Assembly: GCF_023101765.2 (NCBI RefSeq)
Contig: NC_064227.1
Span: forward strand, 8,317,592-8,381,591
Length of the DNA stretch: 64,000 bases
Origin: Spodoptera frugiperda
Lineage: Eukaryota; Arthropoda; Insecta; Lepidoptera; Noctuidae
Direction of reading: 5' to 3'
The translations under genes were made by a program, and so were the position numbers. This document shows, one piece after another, positions 44,731 to 57,400 of the stretch. Position 1 is the stretch's first letter, and each line of letters opens with the position of its first letter. The notes beneath the pieces were generated by a model. It ran no database searches. It was not told the origin of the DNA and saw only the letters and a list, made by a program, of their open reading frames with translations.

Positions 44731-44783
44731 CAATCATTGGGTAAATCGTTACTAAATAACTTCTTCTAAAAACGTAGAGAGCT

Positions 44784-47700
44784 TTATAACACCCATTTGT
44801 TTACCCATTGGTTTTCCTTCTGCCTACGTTTCTCCACTGCCTCAGGCCAGACGATGCCTTCGATCCAGGGTACGTAGTATGAGACCCTGGTGTACATGCC
44901 GGCCGAGCCGAGGATGCCGCAGTCCTTGCCGAATGACGTCACACCCATTATTGTGTGGAAGCATTTTTCACTGCCATATTGAAGAGGGCCTCCACTGTCA
45001 CCCTGGTGATAAAGGTAATATAAGTAACGATATGATAATTATGATCTGTTTGCTGAAGTTCCGAATGTCGTAAGAGTGTGATAATGTCGCACAACTCGCA
45101 TAAGTGTGAGCGAGAGATCTGATAAAATACTTACGACAGTTTGCATGTTTGTAAAGGTAAGCGTCTACGGCCAGCGGCCCGCATCGTACGCATTCCATAT
45201 GACGTCATCAATACGCATCGCATGTAGGCATTGCTGATGACGCGGTCCGTACGATGCGAATCAGTGGACGCAGTTGTATGACTTTTTATATAAGTCAAAC
45301 TAAAATCCGTTGCGTCCGATGCGTACGATGCGGGCCTGTGGACGCGTACCTTAATGGCCTATAGTATTGTTATTGAGCATGTATCTAAAAAACCTGATGA
45401 TGTTTGATCATAAGTTTATCAACAAGACATTAAAAATAAAGAATAAATAATTTATCTTTACTCACTTCACAAGTATCTATGACTTCGTATCGGGACCCGA
45501 AACACATTTGTTTTGAGTCATCGTAGCCGTTAGCTAAATGTCGGTGTGGTCTGTACATTTTTGAACATTCATCTCTGTCGAATTCCTCCAGATTCACCTG
45601 AAAACGTAAATATAACCATTAACAGTCCATGAGAGTTCACTGCTGAACTACAGTCTCGTCCACCTCGATCACCTGATGGTAAGCTATCAGCGCCGCCCAT
45701 AGACCGCGCCGCAACACCGTCGAGAGGAGTCACGGGTGCGTTGCCGGTCACATGTATAGAGAATATTCGTTTCTTTCTATGCTTTTGAAGACACTTACCA
45801 CTTGTAGGGTGTCTGCCAAGGCCTGTCTGTGTCCTAGACGCCCCCAGCCAGATGCATCAGCAAATCTTATTTGAGTAGTTCCTGTATGCAGACAAGCTGG
45901 CAACAAGTCCTGCCCAAACGCTATCCTGAAATTATTGTTTTGATTGTTAATAGTATACCTCCTAACTAAATAAAATCTAACATACTGTGTAAATTTTAAT
46001 GGATTAAGAAAAACCCGCTTGGCGCGGCTCCTTCTTCTGCGCGCAGGTTTTAAAGTAATTTAAAGAATGCCATGACGGTAGTTAAAGTTCATGTCATATA
46101 AACCTCCTTCACCTACAATGTCGGCTTGTCCATACAAGCCGGAGGTATAGGTATAGGCAAATAGAGGTGCAACTACAAAATACTTAAAATAAAAGGGCCT
46201 ATGACGTCACCCTGTGGAACGCCAAGCTTATAACAACAATAAAGGCTAGTTTTTTTAAAACTTACTCGTTTACGGTCTCTAAGAGTGCTATGTCATTATA
46301 CTTGGAAGGTGGTCTGTATTCAGGATGATTGATTATTCTCTTGATTTCGTATATTTTCCAGTTTTCTTTAGGATCCGTTCGTCTCAAAAGCCCAAGTGCG
46401 GCGTATCTAATGTCACCTCTGGAAATATTTCGAATATTGTTAGTATACAGTACCTAATTTGTTTAATACATACATCTATATACATAAAACAGAAAATATA
46501 AACTTACAGCAAACGAGTAGATGAGCAGTGTGCAGCAGTGAGGATGAATCTCTCGCTGATCACTGATCCTCCACACAGCCACTGCGCGGAATCTACGTCA
46601 TCTCCATAACCCAGCAAGGCCTGAAAATCGGATACATTTTTTATAAATCTCCCAAACATTTACTTTGCGTAGCCATTTATATGACGTTGGTTTATATTAA
46701 AATTTGATTTGAGTAAAGTGCATTATGTTTTAGAATTTATTACTAATTTACTTGATTTGTAAGAGAACTAAAGAAGATTTAGTTTTTTTTTTTGTAAACG
46801 AGCAGACGTATCGCCTGATGGTAAGCAATTGCCGCCGCCCATGGACACTTGAAACACCAGAGGCGTTACAAGTGCGTTGTCGGCCTTTTGATTGTTAGGA
46901 ATCTAAGGGCTGTTGGGGAATCGGGGATTGGGAAGATTGGGAAGGGGGGAATTGGTCCTACGGTAACCTCACTCACGACGCAAGCGTTGGTATAACTGCG
47001 GTCTAGCCGACCCCTTCGTGCCGAAGCATGGCTCTCTTACACTTAAAAGTGTACTGTTAGCATATTGTTTAAAACATACCACATGTGGAAACTCCCATCT
47101 TTTGGCATCTCGTCCTCCAACAGCGAATCCGACGGAACCCGTACTGATCGAATGGTTGTGACACTTGCGGTCATGGAGCCAAGTCTTGTCTATCGTGAAG
47201 TAGCCAGGGAAACGACAGCCGAACGGTAGCTTCTGGAAATTCTCCAAGCATTCTGGAAATTAAAATTAATTCATAGTTGAAATAACTAAAACCACGCTCC
47301 TAATCCGTGCAGCCTGGGATTGGAACTCTATCTTGCTGGGATTTTGTCAAGGTCAGAGTGAATAGATGCTTTTTATGTCTGTGTGCTCCTTCTTTCGCCA
47401 CATCTTCGCTTTGCTGTTAGAGCAGTAAGCGGGTTTGTGGCCAAACGTAGACTTATCACCGTTAAAAAAAACTCTTTTGTCGTAACATTATAGGTCCTCT
47501 TCATCAAAGAAAATGGATGTAGGTAAAGTTATATTAGATGTATAATTAAACTTGCTTTCTAAGGCCACGGATCCTTTTTTGTTGACCATATATCCATGGG
47601 CACCAATGGCGATGTCACGGTATCTAGAAATAAGAATGACACATTTATTTATAAAGAAAACCACATAATTTATATTGTTTTATAATGTATCACCCGCCTT

Positions 47701-50700
47701 TTTGTTAGCCTTATCTAAAGTTCGATCTAATATATTTCCACTTCAGAATATCTTCACCCAACGGTCATCGGTTCTCCTACAAATGAGACCAGCCCACTGC
47801 CATTTTGGTAAACTAATCCTCAGTTGTGTGTATTGTATGTACCTAGTGAACTGTAGTGTTATTTACTAATAAGATTTCTTCGTGAGTCAGTCATACTGAG
47901 GCACCAACGGGCTGACTCCAGCAGAGTGATACATCGGTCTCTCGTAAATCTGACGTGAAACAACGCTTGCGTTGTGTTTCCTTGTGTGAGTGAGGTTACC
48001 CAATCCCCGATTTCCTAACAACCCTTAAATTCCTAACCCCCAAAAAGCTGACAACGCACTGATAATGCTTTTGGTGTTTCGGGGGTTCATAGGCGACGCC
48101 GATTGCTTACCATCAGGTAATCCGTCTGCTTGTTAACCGGCTTATATCATAAAAAAATTTAAGAAACTCACTTCTCCTGCCCCACATCGCAGTCGGTGCA
48201 GCAGACTACAGGCTCATTGTCCTTGTACGAACATATTTCTGGAAGTGGAGGGATTTTGTACTCCTCTAAATTAAAACCAGCGTTAGTCTGAAACATAAAG
48301 ATAGGATTACCTACATCTTATGTTCTAAGAACCGAGATGAGACTAGACTTAAGACTTATGCAAACGAATATTCCGCAATTAACTACATAATTATAGGTTT
48401 TATTGTATTATTGTCTGTCAAGATTCAAAAGGCTTGTTCTTCATCAAAGTCAAAAGATTACAATGTATGCATAAACTGGAAATACATTAAAACATTACAA
48501 AACTTTTTAGCTTTTTAGGGTTCTCTAGTGCCTGATCCGGAGCTGCGGACTACCTAGCGGGTTTACCGGGGCTCCGGTTCGACAAGCAGGAGTAGGAACG
48601 GGGTGGTTTATAGTCAGTAAGAGTCTGACACTCCCACTCGCCTTGCCCAGGGCTAGAAAAGTCGTTGAACGATTTTCCCCATCAAAAAAAAAAATAACGA
48701 AAAAAAAGGGCTCTCTAGTATCTCATACAGACTGGTGATAATGATGATGTATAAATGAGGTCACTGGATTCGGTTGAAATATATTATTTTAATATACTTA
48801 CATATAAATAGGTTAAGGCTGCTGAATTACATTTAAAGACGTTCACGCACTTTCCCTTTAATCCTGTGGTGATGCACGGGGCTCCTGAAACATTCATATA
48901 AGATAACTTATCACCTCACGGGAAGAGATGCAGACTATGAATAGTCACAGACAGACACGAAACACAATGATGCAGATACTGTTTTACGTCGGTTTTCTGT
49001 GCGGCCGTGGTATCACTCCGGTCGAGCCGACCCATTCGTGCCGAAGCATGGCTCTCCCACACATGAATGTGTTTATGTATTTAGAAAAACAAATATCAGG
49101 TAACCTACCTACATAATTTTTATGGGATATATCGTCGGCGTCGTCTGTATTGTATACACAGTATTTACAGTATACATTCACAACACCAGAGGAGTTACAA
49201 GGGCGTTCCCGGTATTTTGGGGATTATAGGGATTTGAGATTTGGAGATTTTGAACAAATGTGATACCATCATCGTTTAACATTACATAATTGTTCTTTTA
49301 AAAGTTATTTGAGTTTGCTGACCACTTTTCTAGATTTCATTTTATTTAGGTACTTAGAGTAAAGCGTAAAGGATAATTTTCATTCGTATCTAAGTATGAC
49401 CTAACTGCCTAAGTGCATAGTTTCTTGTTTGCCATGAAAATGCAACCTTTTTGTAAGACAAGGCTTTTGTTTACATCAAGCCCTTGTCTCGGGTCAATCA
49501 CAGACTATGTTAATTGATATTGATTTCGCAATAAAATCAAGATTTCAAAACAACAACGTTTTTAGAAAAATAATGTAGTAACTGGTTAATATTTCATCAT
49601 CATCATACTGTATGAAGATCACTCATATGATTTAAATGAAACTACAAGTATGTAGTACTCGTCCACAGAAGTAAAATGTAACTAAATATTTCAACGAAAA
49701 CAGAAACAACAAACGAAATAAATAGCGAAAGTAATAAAGTATTATCATATTTCTTGACCACAGTAGAGCTGTAATTTTCTAGGTTGTCTATAATGCCGTA
49801 TTTGTAAAGAGTGGTCTAATTAGCTCAATGAGAATAATGCACTTTTTGACATACCTACTGGGCTTATTTCGCTCATTTTTCGCTTATTGTCAGCCAAGAT
49901 GATAACAAATATATGATTTAAATTAAATCATAAGAGGTTTTCCCATACGGAATATTAGACACTGCTGAACATAGTGACTTCCAGATAGGCCAGTTGCAAG
50001 TGACCTGCATCTAGAGACTTCCTGCGACCCTTGACAGGTCGCCTGTCCAACTAGTAGTTGGAAATCTGGACTTCCTATGCGAAACATTTTAAATAATAGT
50101 ATTAATTAAGTTTACACGGTTATTGTTACCGGAGAAGGGGTCTCTGGTTCGATTCCCGGATCGGGCAAAGTGTTACTGGGCTTATTTTTGGTTTCTTGAA
50201 AATATCTCAGTGGTGGCATGGATTCTGGAATTGTGTCCAGTATATGGCAATAGGCTCACCCCCTATTACATGGGACTTATTATAACACAAATGGTGAAAA
50301 TTGCTTGTCCTCTGCCTACCCCTTGCGGCATAAAAAGGCGTAACGTTGTTTTTGTTGGTTATCGCTGTGTTTACCCTGGAAACAACGTTCACGGGTTCAA
50401 TGCTTTTTCTGGTTTGGATGAAATATATTTGTAAATGCACTCACGAAATAATCCTAATGTGTAAAATCAAGTTCGTAAAACTTGAAGTCGTGTCAATGTT
50501 CTCCACTGCGATGTATGTATGTGTTGACTACAACGTTTGGGTTCTCAGAGGTCATTGCCAACCGCTTATGGTTTCAAAATGGTGACCTTTGCGAGGCAGA
50601 CAAACTTAATGGACGTATCAGACGACTGATGAACGACGAGTTTTAAGTTTTTTGATTTACAAATGATAGACATGAGGACAGTACCTACAGACCACTACAG

Positions 50701-53221
50701 AATCTAATCATCAATCAAGGAAATAATTTTATTGTAACTATTTCATGAGACATACTAAATTAATTATTATGTTACGAACGTTTTGAAAAGTTTTGACGAG
50801 GAACTCGACTAGTTTCAAGCCCTGCTAGAGGCTACTGGTAGCAGCGCGACAATCGCCGCGTCGTGTGTCGCGGAATGCTGCTCATGAATATGAGCCTCTA
50901 GCATGGCTTGAAACTAGTCGAGTTCCTCGTCAAAACATTACGTGTAAGCCGATAACATAATAATTAATCTAGGAAATGCCGGCCTCATCTAGTTATTTAA
51001 GAGATTGACGTGTAAAAGTGTTATCTTGTAACCTATTTGCATAATTAAATAAATATCATTCAAACTAGCCTTCCACACACAGTACTTTTTCAAATTCTCC
51101 TCAAGATTTTACTCTATACAATATTGCAAACTGTATAAAAATGTGTTCAGTAGTTTTTTAGTTAAACGCAAATAGACAGACGAAAATTAGCTGTAATAGC
51201 TGTAATTACACAGATTAATTAAATTAATTAAACAGACTCAGAAATATAAATATCTAAGGATTTCTGAGTTCAATTCTGGCAAAATATTTTCGAAATTCTA
51301 TACCGGATCTGAACCCAAACCATATAGAACCTGAAATGCCCGGTACCTATCATTTTAACAGTAAGACACTACTATTCTTTAGGTTAATCATTAAGCTGTG
51401 ATAACTTCATAGATATTTTGTTAAGTTTTTATATAGCTGTAAGTCTTCCATATTGTAATAAATAAATAAATAAATAAATATACATACATATATTACATTA
51501 CATAACTTTATGAACTGATACCAAACATACAATAAAATGTCCCCAAAGGTTTTCTTGAGGAAATGTCAATGTAGTGCCAATAATAATTTATTTACCGTAT
51601 GTTTGCAACAAGCTAATATGTGAGCATAAAAATACACATCACACCTTAATACCTTAGCTTAATATATGGTCATTTTAAAACAAGTATATGATACCTGTTG
51701 CTTTATCCTTCATTTATTATTATTAGTATATCGTCACGCTTTTTATCTCCGAAGGGGTAGGCAGAGGTACACATATTGTCACGTAATGCCACTGTAATTT
51801 ACTTTTCACAATTTATGTGGCAAGTCCCATGTATTAGGTGGTGAGCCTATTGCCATGGCACATTTCCAGACTCCGTGCTACTACTGAGAAATTTTCGAAA
51901 AACCGAAATAAGCCCAGCAATACTTCGCCCGACCCGGGAATCGAACCCGAGACCCCTTGCCCGGTAGTTGTACTTGTAACCACTCGGCCAACGAGGCAGA
52001 TTTATCCTTCAATATCTATTTAAGTAAATAAGACAATTAGGTAGATAATTACATATCTACGTATATTATATACCTATTATATTACTGAGAGTTAGACTTA
52101 AAGCGGAACTAGGTAGTACTTATTTATTTGTGTTCTACACATAGGTACGTATGTACATAATTATGTAGTAAGTAATATACTAAATGATTATTTTAAATTA
52201 GCTGTCAGCCTACGGCTTCGTCCATAAGTAGACTTTTTTAAGGGGGAAAGTCATCCAATGACTTCTCCCGCCTTGGGCGAGGCGAGAGGGAGTGTTAGAC
52301 TCTTACTGAATAAAAACCACCCCGTTCCTACTCCTACTTTTCGAGCCAGAGCCCCGGTATACCCGCTAAGTACTCCGCAGCTTCGGAGTCCATATGTAGA
52401 CATAAGTACTTACATGTTTTAGTCATAAGATGTAGATAGTTTTAGTCCAAATTATTCTTTAAAAAATAAGGTTTCCAATGATGAAAGAATTTCCCAAATT
52501 GGTTCAGTAATTTTTGAGCTTATTTGATGCAAACAAACAAACAAAAACAAAATGTATCTGTTTTATAGACCAGGTTTTATATTTGAGAAAACGTGTTTAT
52601 GTGTTTTTTTTTTAAATGTTTAATTTAATATTTTCCTCTTTGTAATCAGCAATTAACTCGATTGTTATAAAACTAAGGTGACCTTAAAAATTGTATAAGC
52701 AAGCATCTAGTCAGCAACTAGGTACTGTTTTGATTTCCTAACTTTTTTAGGTCATAAAACATAATTATGCATAACTAAGTACATAATAACTTATGAAAAA
52801 CAAGAATCTAACAGAAAAACCATAAATGGAATGGAATACTTTATTACAATTTGTTAGCAAAATAATAATTTATTTATCGTTTTTTATAACATACATTTAG
52901 TTTATTTAAATACTAACTTCTGTCAGGGCTTTACTCGCATTCCCATGGTATAAAAAGCCTATGTATTATTCCAGACAATAATCTATCGCTCTACCAAATT
53001 TAATCCCGAACCAAATTTAATTCAGCCGTTTCGACGGGATTGAGTAACAAACATACACACAAACTGTAGCATTTAAAATATTTAGAGATAAATGTATCTC
53101 ATTATTGTTTTATATAAATATATTATAATATGTATCACTAACCTTCATCAAGTCCAAGTTGACAGTTAACACAGAATATAACATTTAATACAAAAAATAA
53201 AACTATTTTTCCAATCGCCAT
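44784..53221 (-). CDS. SP-B: clip-domain trypsin-like serine protease, complete
   Basis: Ten exons: 53143-53221, 48802-48884, 48172-48287, 47556-47623, 47080-47252, 46508-46620, 46266-46418, 45799-45925, 45466-45597 and 44784-45002; 420 residues. Signal peptide MAIGKIVLFFVLNVIFCVNC; clip domain from APCITTGLKGKC to EPVVCC; linker; activation site GF|AVGG; His in LTAAHC; Asp in YNDIALL; Ser in GDSGGP with Asp189 in VIDTCEGDSGG, so trypsin-like cleavage after Arg/Lys. Clip proteases circulate in haemolymph as zymogens and activate one another in prophenoloxidase and Toll cascades; the exact step cannot be told here. Closest relatives in style are the clip-C (snake/persephone-like) group. The intron after the linker exon has a GC donor (A|GCAAGT). 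Intron 1 is about 4.3 kb and full of transposons. Confidence 0.9.
45154..45352. mobile_element. MITE (family M2), uninterrupted copy
   Basis: 199 bp in the SP-B intron before the Ser exon. Inverted ends: AAGGTAAGCGTCTACGGCCA (45154) against the complement ending GGACGCGTACCTT (45352). Homologous to the interrupted copy at 34741-35127, and gives its pre-insertion structure. Confidence 0.85.
45655..45760 (+). repeat. Family B fragment in SP-B intron
   Basis: Contains 'gatcacctgatggtaagct', 'atcagcgccgcccatagacc' and 'gggtgcgttgccggtcac'. Lies between the SP-B exons at 45466-45597 and 45799-45925. Confidence 0.6.
46190..46245 (-). pseudogene. Reverse-transcriptase relic in SP-B intron
   Basis: On the minus strand reads LGVPQGDVIGPF, the RT motif GVPQGS.LGP with changes. 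It occupies the same intron (between the Asp exon and the SGWG exon) as the relics in SP-C (about 57170-57215) and SP-D (about 62100-62165). Confidence 0.5.
46788..46985 (+). repeat. Family B repeat in SP-B intron
   Basis: A good copy: 'gcagacgtatcgcctgatgg', 'taagcaattgccgccgccc', 'gcgttacaagtgcgttgtcg' and 'ggaatctaagggctgttgg'. Confidence 0.65.
47280..47470 (+). repeat. LINE 3' tail fragment in SP-B intron
   Basis: Shows a worn 'W..L...LGF..G.SE.MLFM' type C-terminal LINE pattern and the phrase 'cttcgctttgctgttagagc' and 'agtaagcgggtttgtggcc', which recurs inverted at 19070-19150. Lies between SP-B exons 47080-47252 and 47556-47623. Confidence 0.5.
48000..48160 (-). repeat. Family B repeat in SP-B intron
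   Basis: Minus-oriented copy: reverse complement of 'aagccggttaacaagcagac', 'ggattacctgatggtaagc' and 'aatcggcgtcgcc'. It ends a few bases before the SP-B exon at 48172-48287, so it forms the start of that intron. Confidence 0.65.
48535..48690 (+). repeat. Family A retroposon, short form, in SP-B intron
   Basis: From 'gatccggagctgcggactac' to 'gattttccccatc' plus an A-rich tail. Nearly the same 5' start as the copies at 25013 and 34869. Confidence 0.8.
50121..50350 (+). mobile_element. tRNA-derived SINE (family S1), 5'-damaged
   Basis: Keeps the B-box-like 'ctggttcgattcccgg' and the body ('atatggcaataggctcaccc', 'cctattacatgggactta', 'cctctgcctaccccttg'). The A-box region is degraded. In SP-B intron 1. 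Confidence 0.75.
50746..50968. mobile_element. Foldback MITE (family M3)
   Basis: Arms 50791-50833 and 50893-50935 are complementary over 43 bp with one mismatch (arm contains GACGAGGAACTCGACTAGTT). Outer ends carry TGAGACATACTAAATTAATT on the left and 'taagccgataacataataat' on the right. A shorter family member lies at 59931-60042. Its right edge abuts a LINE tail at 50970. Confidence 0.85.
50970..51060 (+). mobile_element. Solo 3' end of the CR1-group LINE
   Basis: About 91 bp matching the extreme 3' end of the element at 19385-23165 ('aggaaatgccggcctcatct', 'gacgtgtaaaagtgttat', 'aataaatatcatt'), in opposite orientation to it. A severely 5'-truncated insertion, in SP-B intron 1. Confidence 0.8.
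51060..51731. other. Non-coding part of SP-B intron 1
   Basis: A+T-rich, with an AAAT microsatellite at about 51460-51480. No gene seen. Confidence 0.5.
51732..51998 (-). mobile_element. tRNA-derived SINE (family S1), full length
   Basis: Read on the minus strand it starts TGCCTCGTTGGCCGAGTGG (RNA polymerase III A box) and has CGGGTTCGATTCCCGGG (B box) about 45 bases on, followed by the non-tRNA body and the phrase 'ccccttcggagataaaaagc' near the end. It is the best S1 copy in the window and shows that the family descends from a tRNA. Confidence 0.9.
52236..52390 (-). repeat. Family A retroposon in SP-B intron 1
   Basis: Minus-oriented, with plus-strand T run then 'agggggaaagtcatccaatg' and 'ttctcccgccttgggcgagg'; ends near 'actccgcagcttcgg'. 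Short form. Confidence 0.75.
52391..53140. repeat. Worn retroelement tails in SP-B intron 1
   Basis: Two degraded repeats with phrases common to insect retroelement tails: 'aatttcccaaattggttcag' (52490) and 'aatttaattcagccgtttcg' (53011). No coding. Confidence 0.4.
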
Positions 53222-54448
53222 CTTTACCGCGCGTTCGGCGGCCAGTGACGAACTCCGCTTAGTTCAAACTGACTTAAAAACATCGTCAGGTGAATATTTA
53301 TTTACAAAACTAAAGACAATTTATTATTATAGTTATATAGGTATATAATATGTTTGTATGTTCGTTTAAAAAGTGTCAAGAAGTTCATTAGCCGCGGATT
53401 CATATATTAACATAACGTAATAAATAAGAGATGATCAATATTTTATAAAGAACCTGATTTGACCCGAAAAGGGTGGGTCCTTAAGTTGGGCTCGATGATA
53501 TTTATCTACAAATCTGAGTCATATAATTGGATTCAGGTTTCGCTTATGGGCAATTTATTTTGTCAATAATATTTTTGTCGAAATTGAGAAAAAGGTACAA
53601 TAATATAGAATAAGGTGGCAAAACTTGTTGGCGCATTAGGTAGGTAGGTACCTGCCTACTGTTTTTTTAAATAAGTTGCTTGGAACCATTGCGCAGCAGC
53701 CCTCTGGTCACGAGATACCTCGACCAGGTGTTTACAGATAAATGTACACATACTACGTGTAGGACTTTACATACATAATAGGTGCCACTAATTTCAATTA
53801 GTGGTGTATTACCTAATAGTAGGATAAATATAATATACTTAGGGGCTTTTGTATTCTGTAGTAACATACAAAACACACTTTTGCTGTTTTAAATAGATGA
53901 ATGGCACGGGTTCGACTTATATTTCGCCAGTTATATTTACATCAAGAACAATTACCTATCTGTACCTAAGCACTTTAATCGTTTTACTTAGGTATTATGT
54001 TTGCACGCGTATCAACAACCTAAATAATTTTGTCGATTAGATACTTCAAAAATGTTGAATGTGCAAACATCATACAACGAGTATTTCTGTTTAGTTGCAT
54101 ATTCGATATATGCACATATGTTAATTATTATTTTTTATCAAGTTTCGACATATCTCTGAAAGGATAAGAAGAGGTACATTTCTTGCCTATTATCTAGGTG
54201 TCCCTAAAGTCGACGTCAAAGGCGCACTAGATGATCGGCAAAGCTCCAAATGTTTTCGGAAAATAAAGTCGAAGTCCCACATTTTTTAAATTACAGCGAC
54301 TTATGTTAGGTATATCCACGAAGAAGTTCACCATGTACATTCAATTATGTAGCACCAGCTGTATTATTTGTAGACACCACTACTACCATTGACTTGTAAG
54401 GATCAGGTGCTATAAAGTTTTTTGAAATGAAACCATATCTTGTTAGTA
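53222..54448. other. Spacer between SP-C and SP-B
   Basis: About 1.2 kb holding the SP-B promoter. No gene or clear core promoter was recognised; the 5' leader immediately before the SP-B ATG is GC-rich ('ccgcgcggtaaag'-like on the minus strand). Confidence 0.45.
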
Positions 54449-57400
54449 TTAAGGTGTAATATTTAACCACCTATCAAGCCAAAGATTGTCCTGTTTTCTG
54501 CGTTGTTCTGTCTCCTCAGGCCAGACGATGCCTTCGATCCAGGGTACGTAGTATGAGACCCTGGTGTACATGCCAGCCGAGCCGAGGATGCCGCAGTCCT
54601 TGCCGAATGACGTCACTCCGACCACTGTGTACTGACATTTGAACTGGTTCGTCTGGAGGGGACCGCCGCTGTCACCCTGGAGAATAATAGAATAACTACT
54701 TAGTATGTGGTCGAACTGATGACGATGTGGCAAGCTGCTCATGAGCATAAGTCCTGATTTGACTTGACACTATAAGCTTAACTTTCTTCCATTACTTCAC
54801 ATGAGTAAGTTCTGGCTTTTTAAGTTATTCCAAAAGAACAGGTTCACATTAATATTACTAGATAATTGATGTTTTTATAATTGATTGCCTGGTCATATGA
54901 AACACATCCAGTAATATCTTACAGCTGTACTTCAACAAAGCGGAGGTGTTTGAAAAGGAGAGCTGAGAGGATAATTATATTTATTTCACAGCTCGAGTGT
55001 TGCCATTAAAACGTAGATGTTAGCAAAAGCTGTGGCGTACAGTGAGTTATATTCGTTTTTGGTTGTATGACAATCAAGAGCGACACTGCTCCGCTTTACA
55101 TACACATTACAACCAAAGCACCGAACGCGCTCTTTTTCGATATCGTTAAACGTAAAACAAACTCGTACTGACTGCAAGTACAATAGAAGTATGTTTACCT
55201 CACAAGTATCGACTATCTCCTTGTGATTACCGTAACACATTTGCTTTTCATGGTCGTATCCATGCTTCAGATGTCTATGGGGTGGGAAGAGAGCCGCACA
55301 TTCTGTTTCTTCGAACTGCTGGAGATTCACCTGTAATGATGAGTTATAAGTTAATTATTCTTCAGAAAGATTGTCATGGAAATTTAGAACTTTGTCAAAC
55401 TGATTGACGAATTCTAAAAACTTGTATGTTGATATTCTTAATCTTTCTTTATTATCTTTGATTTCAGTTAATGTGACATTGGAAATTCTAGTCTCCGCAA
55501 AGAAACGACTTATAACAATATTTCTTGATTTTAATGACTTACTGCTTGCAATGTATCAGCTAAACCCATCATATGACCCAATCGGCCCCAACCAGAAGCT
55601 TCAGCTCTACGCGGGCTCTCCTTCCCTATATCCAGGCATGCTGGCAGAAGATTTTTAGCAAAGTTTATTCTAAAACATAAACATGAATCTTTTCCAACGC
55701 TTTTAATATGGTCAGTCACGATATCCTTTCGGCAATCCTGTCCCATCTTGCGATCTCCGGCAAATCACTGGAATGGTTCTCTTCATATCTTCGGGGGCGT
55801 CAGCAGTCGGTCCAGCATGATGATAATTTCTCAGGCTGGTGTGATCTGGCGGCAGGCGTCCCTCAGGGCGGCATTCTTTCCCCACTTCTTTTCTCTATTT
55901 TTATTAACCTCATTACTCCTGAACTTCAGTGTGCGTACCATTTGTATGCGGACGACTTGCAGCTGTACCGTCAATCTGGGGTGGACGATCTACCTGATGC
56001 TATCAGCAGACTTAATGGTGACTTGGCAGCTGTCCGAAGTTGGTCAAACAGGTTCGGTATAGCTGTTAACCCAAACAAGTGCCAAGCCATAGTTATAGGT
56101 AGCTCTCGGAGCCTCAGATCGATTGACGGTGCAACACTGCCTCCCATCTCCTATAATGGTGTGACTATCCCATTCAGTCAGGACGTCAAGGACTTGGGCT
56201 TAATTATTGACAGCACATTGAGCTGGCGTGCACAAGTTGCTAGTGTTTGCCAGAAAGTTACTGGGTCATTGAGGGCGCTGTATCGTTTGAAGAATTTCCT
56301 TCCATCCTCCGTAAGGGCACAGCTGGTGCAGAGCTTGATTTTCCCTATTATTGATTACGCTGATGTCTGTTACTACGACCTGAATGCAGATCTGCTCAAT
56401 AAACTAGACCGACTTCTAAATAACTGCATTCGATTCGTTTTCAACTTACGTAAATATGATCATGTTTCTGCACATAGACTGCAACTAAAGTGGCTGCCCA
56501 TACGCTTGCGCAGGCAGCAGAGGGCATTAACCACTTTATTCTCTTACCTTATCTCTCCTTCTTCACCTAATTATCTTGCTTCTTACTTCCAATATTCTTG
56601 CGCCAACCACACTAAATTTCTTCGTTCGTCTCAAAATAGACACCTTCAGTGTGTCTCTCATCGCACTGACTTCCTTCACTCTTAATTTTTTCATTCAAGC
56701 TGTTCTTCTGTGGAATGCGCTCCCCAAGGAGATCAGAGTGGCAAAAAGTCGCAGTTCCTTTAAATTTAAAGTCCGCGAGCATATAATGAAAGATTGGCAG
56801 ACTCAAGACAATTGAGGAAATTGAGGAAACTTATTTCTCCATTATGTGTATGTATATGTATGTAATGTGTATTACATGTATTGTATGTATTGTATGTATT
56901 ATATATGTATATATATGTATTGTATATTGTATTGTATTCTTATAGTATTATGTATTGTACATTGTATTTTTATATGTATTCTTTTGTGCCTGTGTTTTGG
57001 CTTCGCATCGATCCGCTTCATTTCTCTGCACTACCCTATGGTTGACTGTAAGAGAATGCCTTAAGGCATTAAGTCCGCCATTCACTGGATTTGTGATGAA
57101 GAAATAAATAAATAAATGAATTATTATTTTTACATTGCAACATAACCGTTCCTTTTCATTTCACAGGGTGGACCTAATATCGAACCCTGAGGAACACCAA
57201 TGGTGCTATAGTACTAAGTTTAGTTACTGATATCAGTGACTATGATTTTTACGATTGAAAAATATTAATATCATGATTTTCTCTGATTTTTAATGAACAA
57301 TTTAAGTATCTTATGAAAGTAAAGTGACAATATCTGCTATTTGCCGTATCAAACGCTTATGCAACGTAAGAGAAATTATAGTATTGTGTATGAATACATT

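Noticed and set aside
44417..44737. 106-codon minus-strand ORF with VCLSVCLF repeats
   Set aside because: Product of the ACAGACAA microsatellite within a dispersed repeat.
51732..51998. tRNA gene (A and B boxes present)
   Set aside because: The tRNA-like head is followed by a long SINE body and recurs at several sites; the acceptor and anticodon stems are not those of an intact tRNA. The same applies to 60727-60920, 62785-63075 and 63351-63605.
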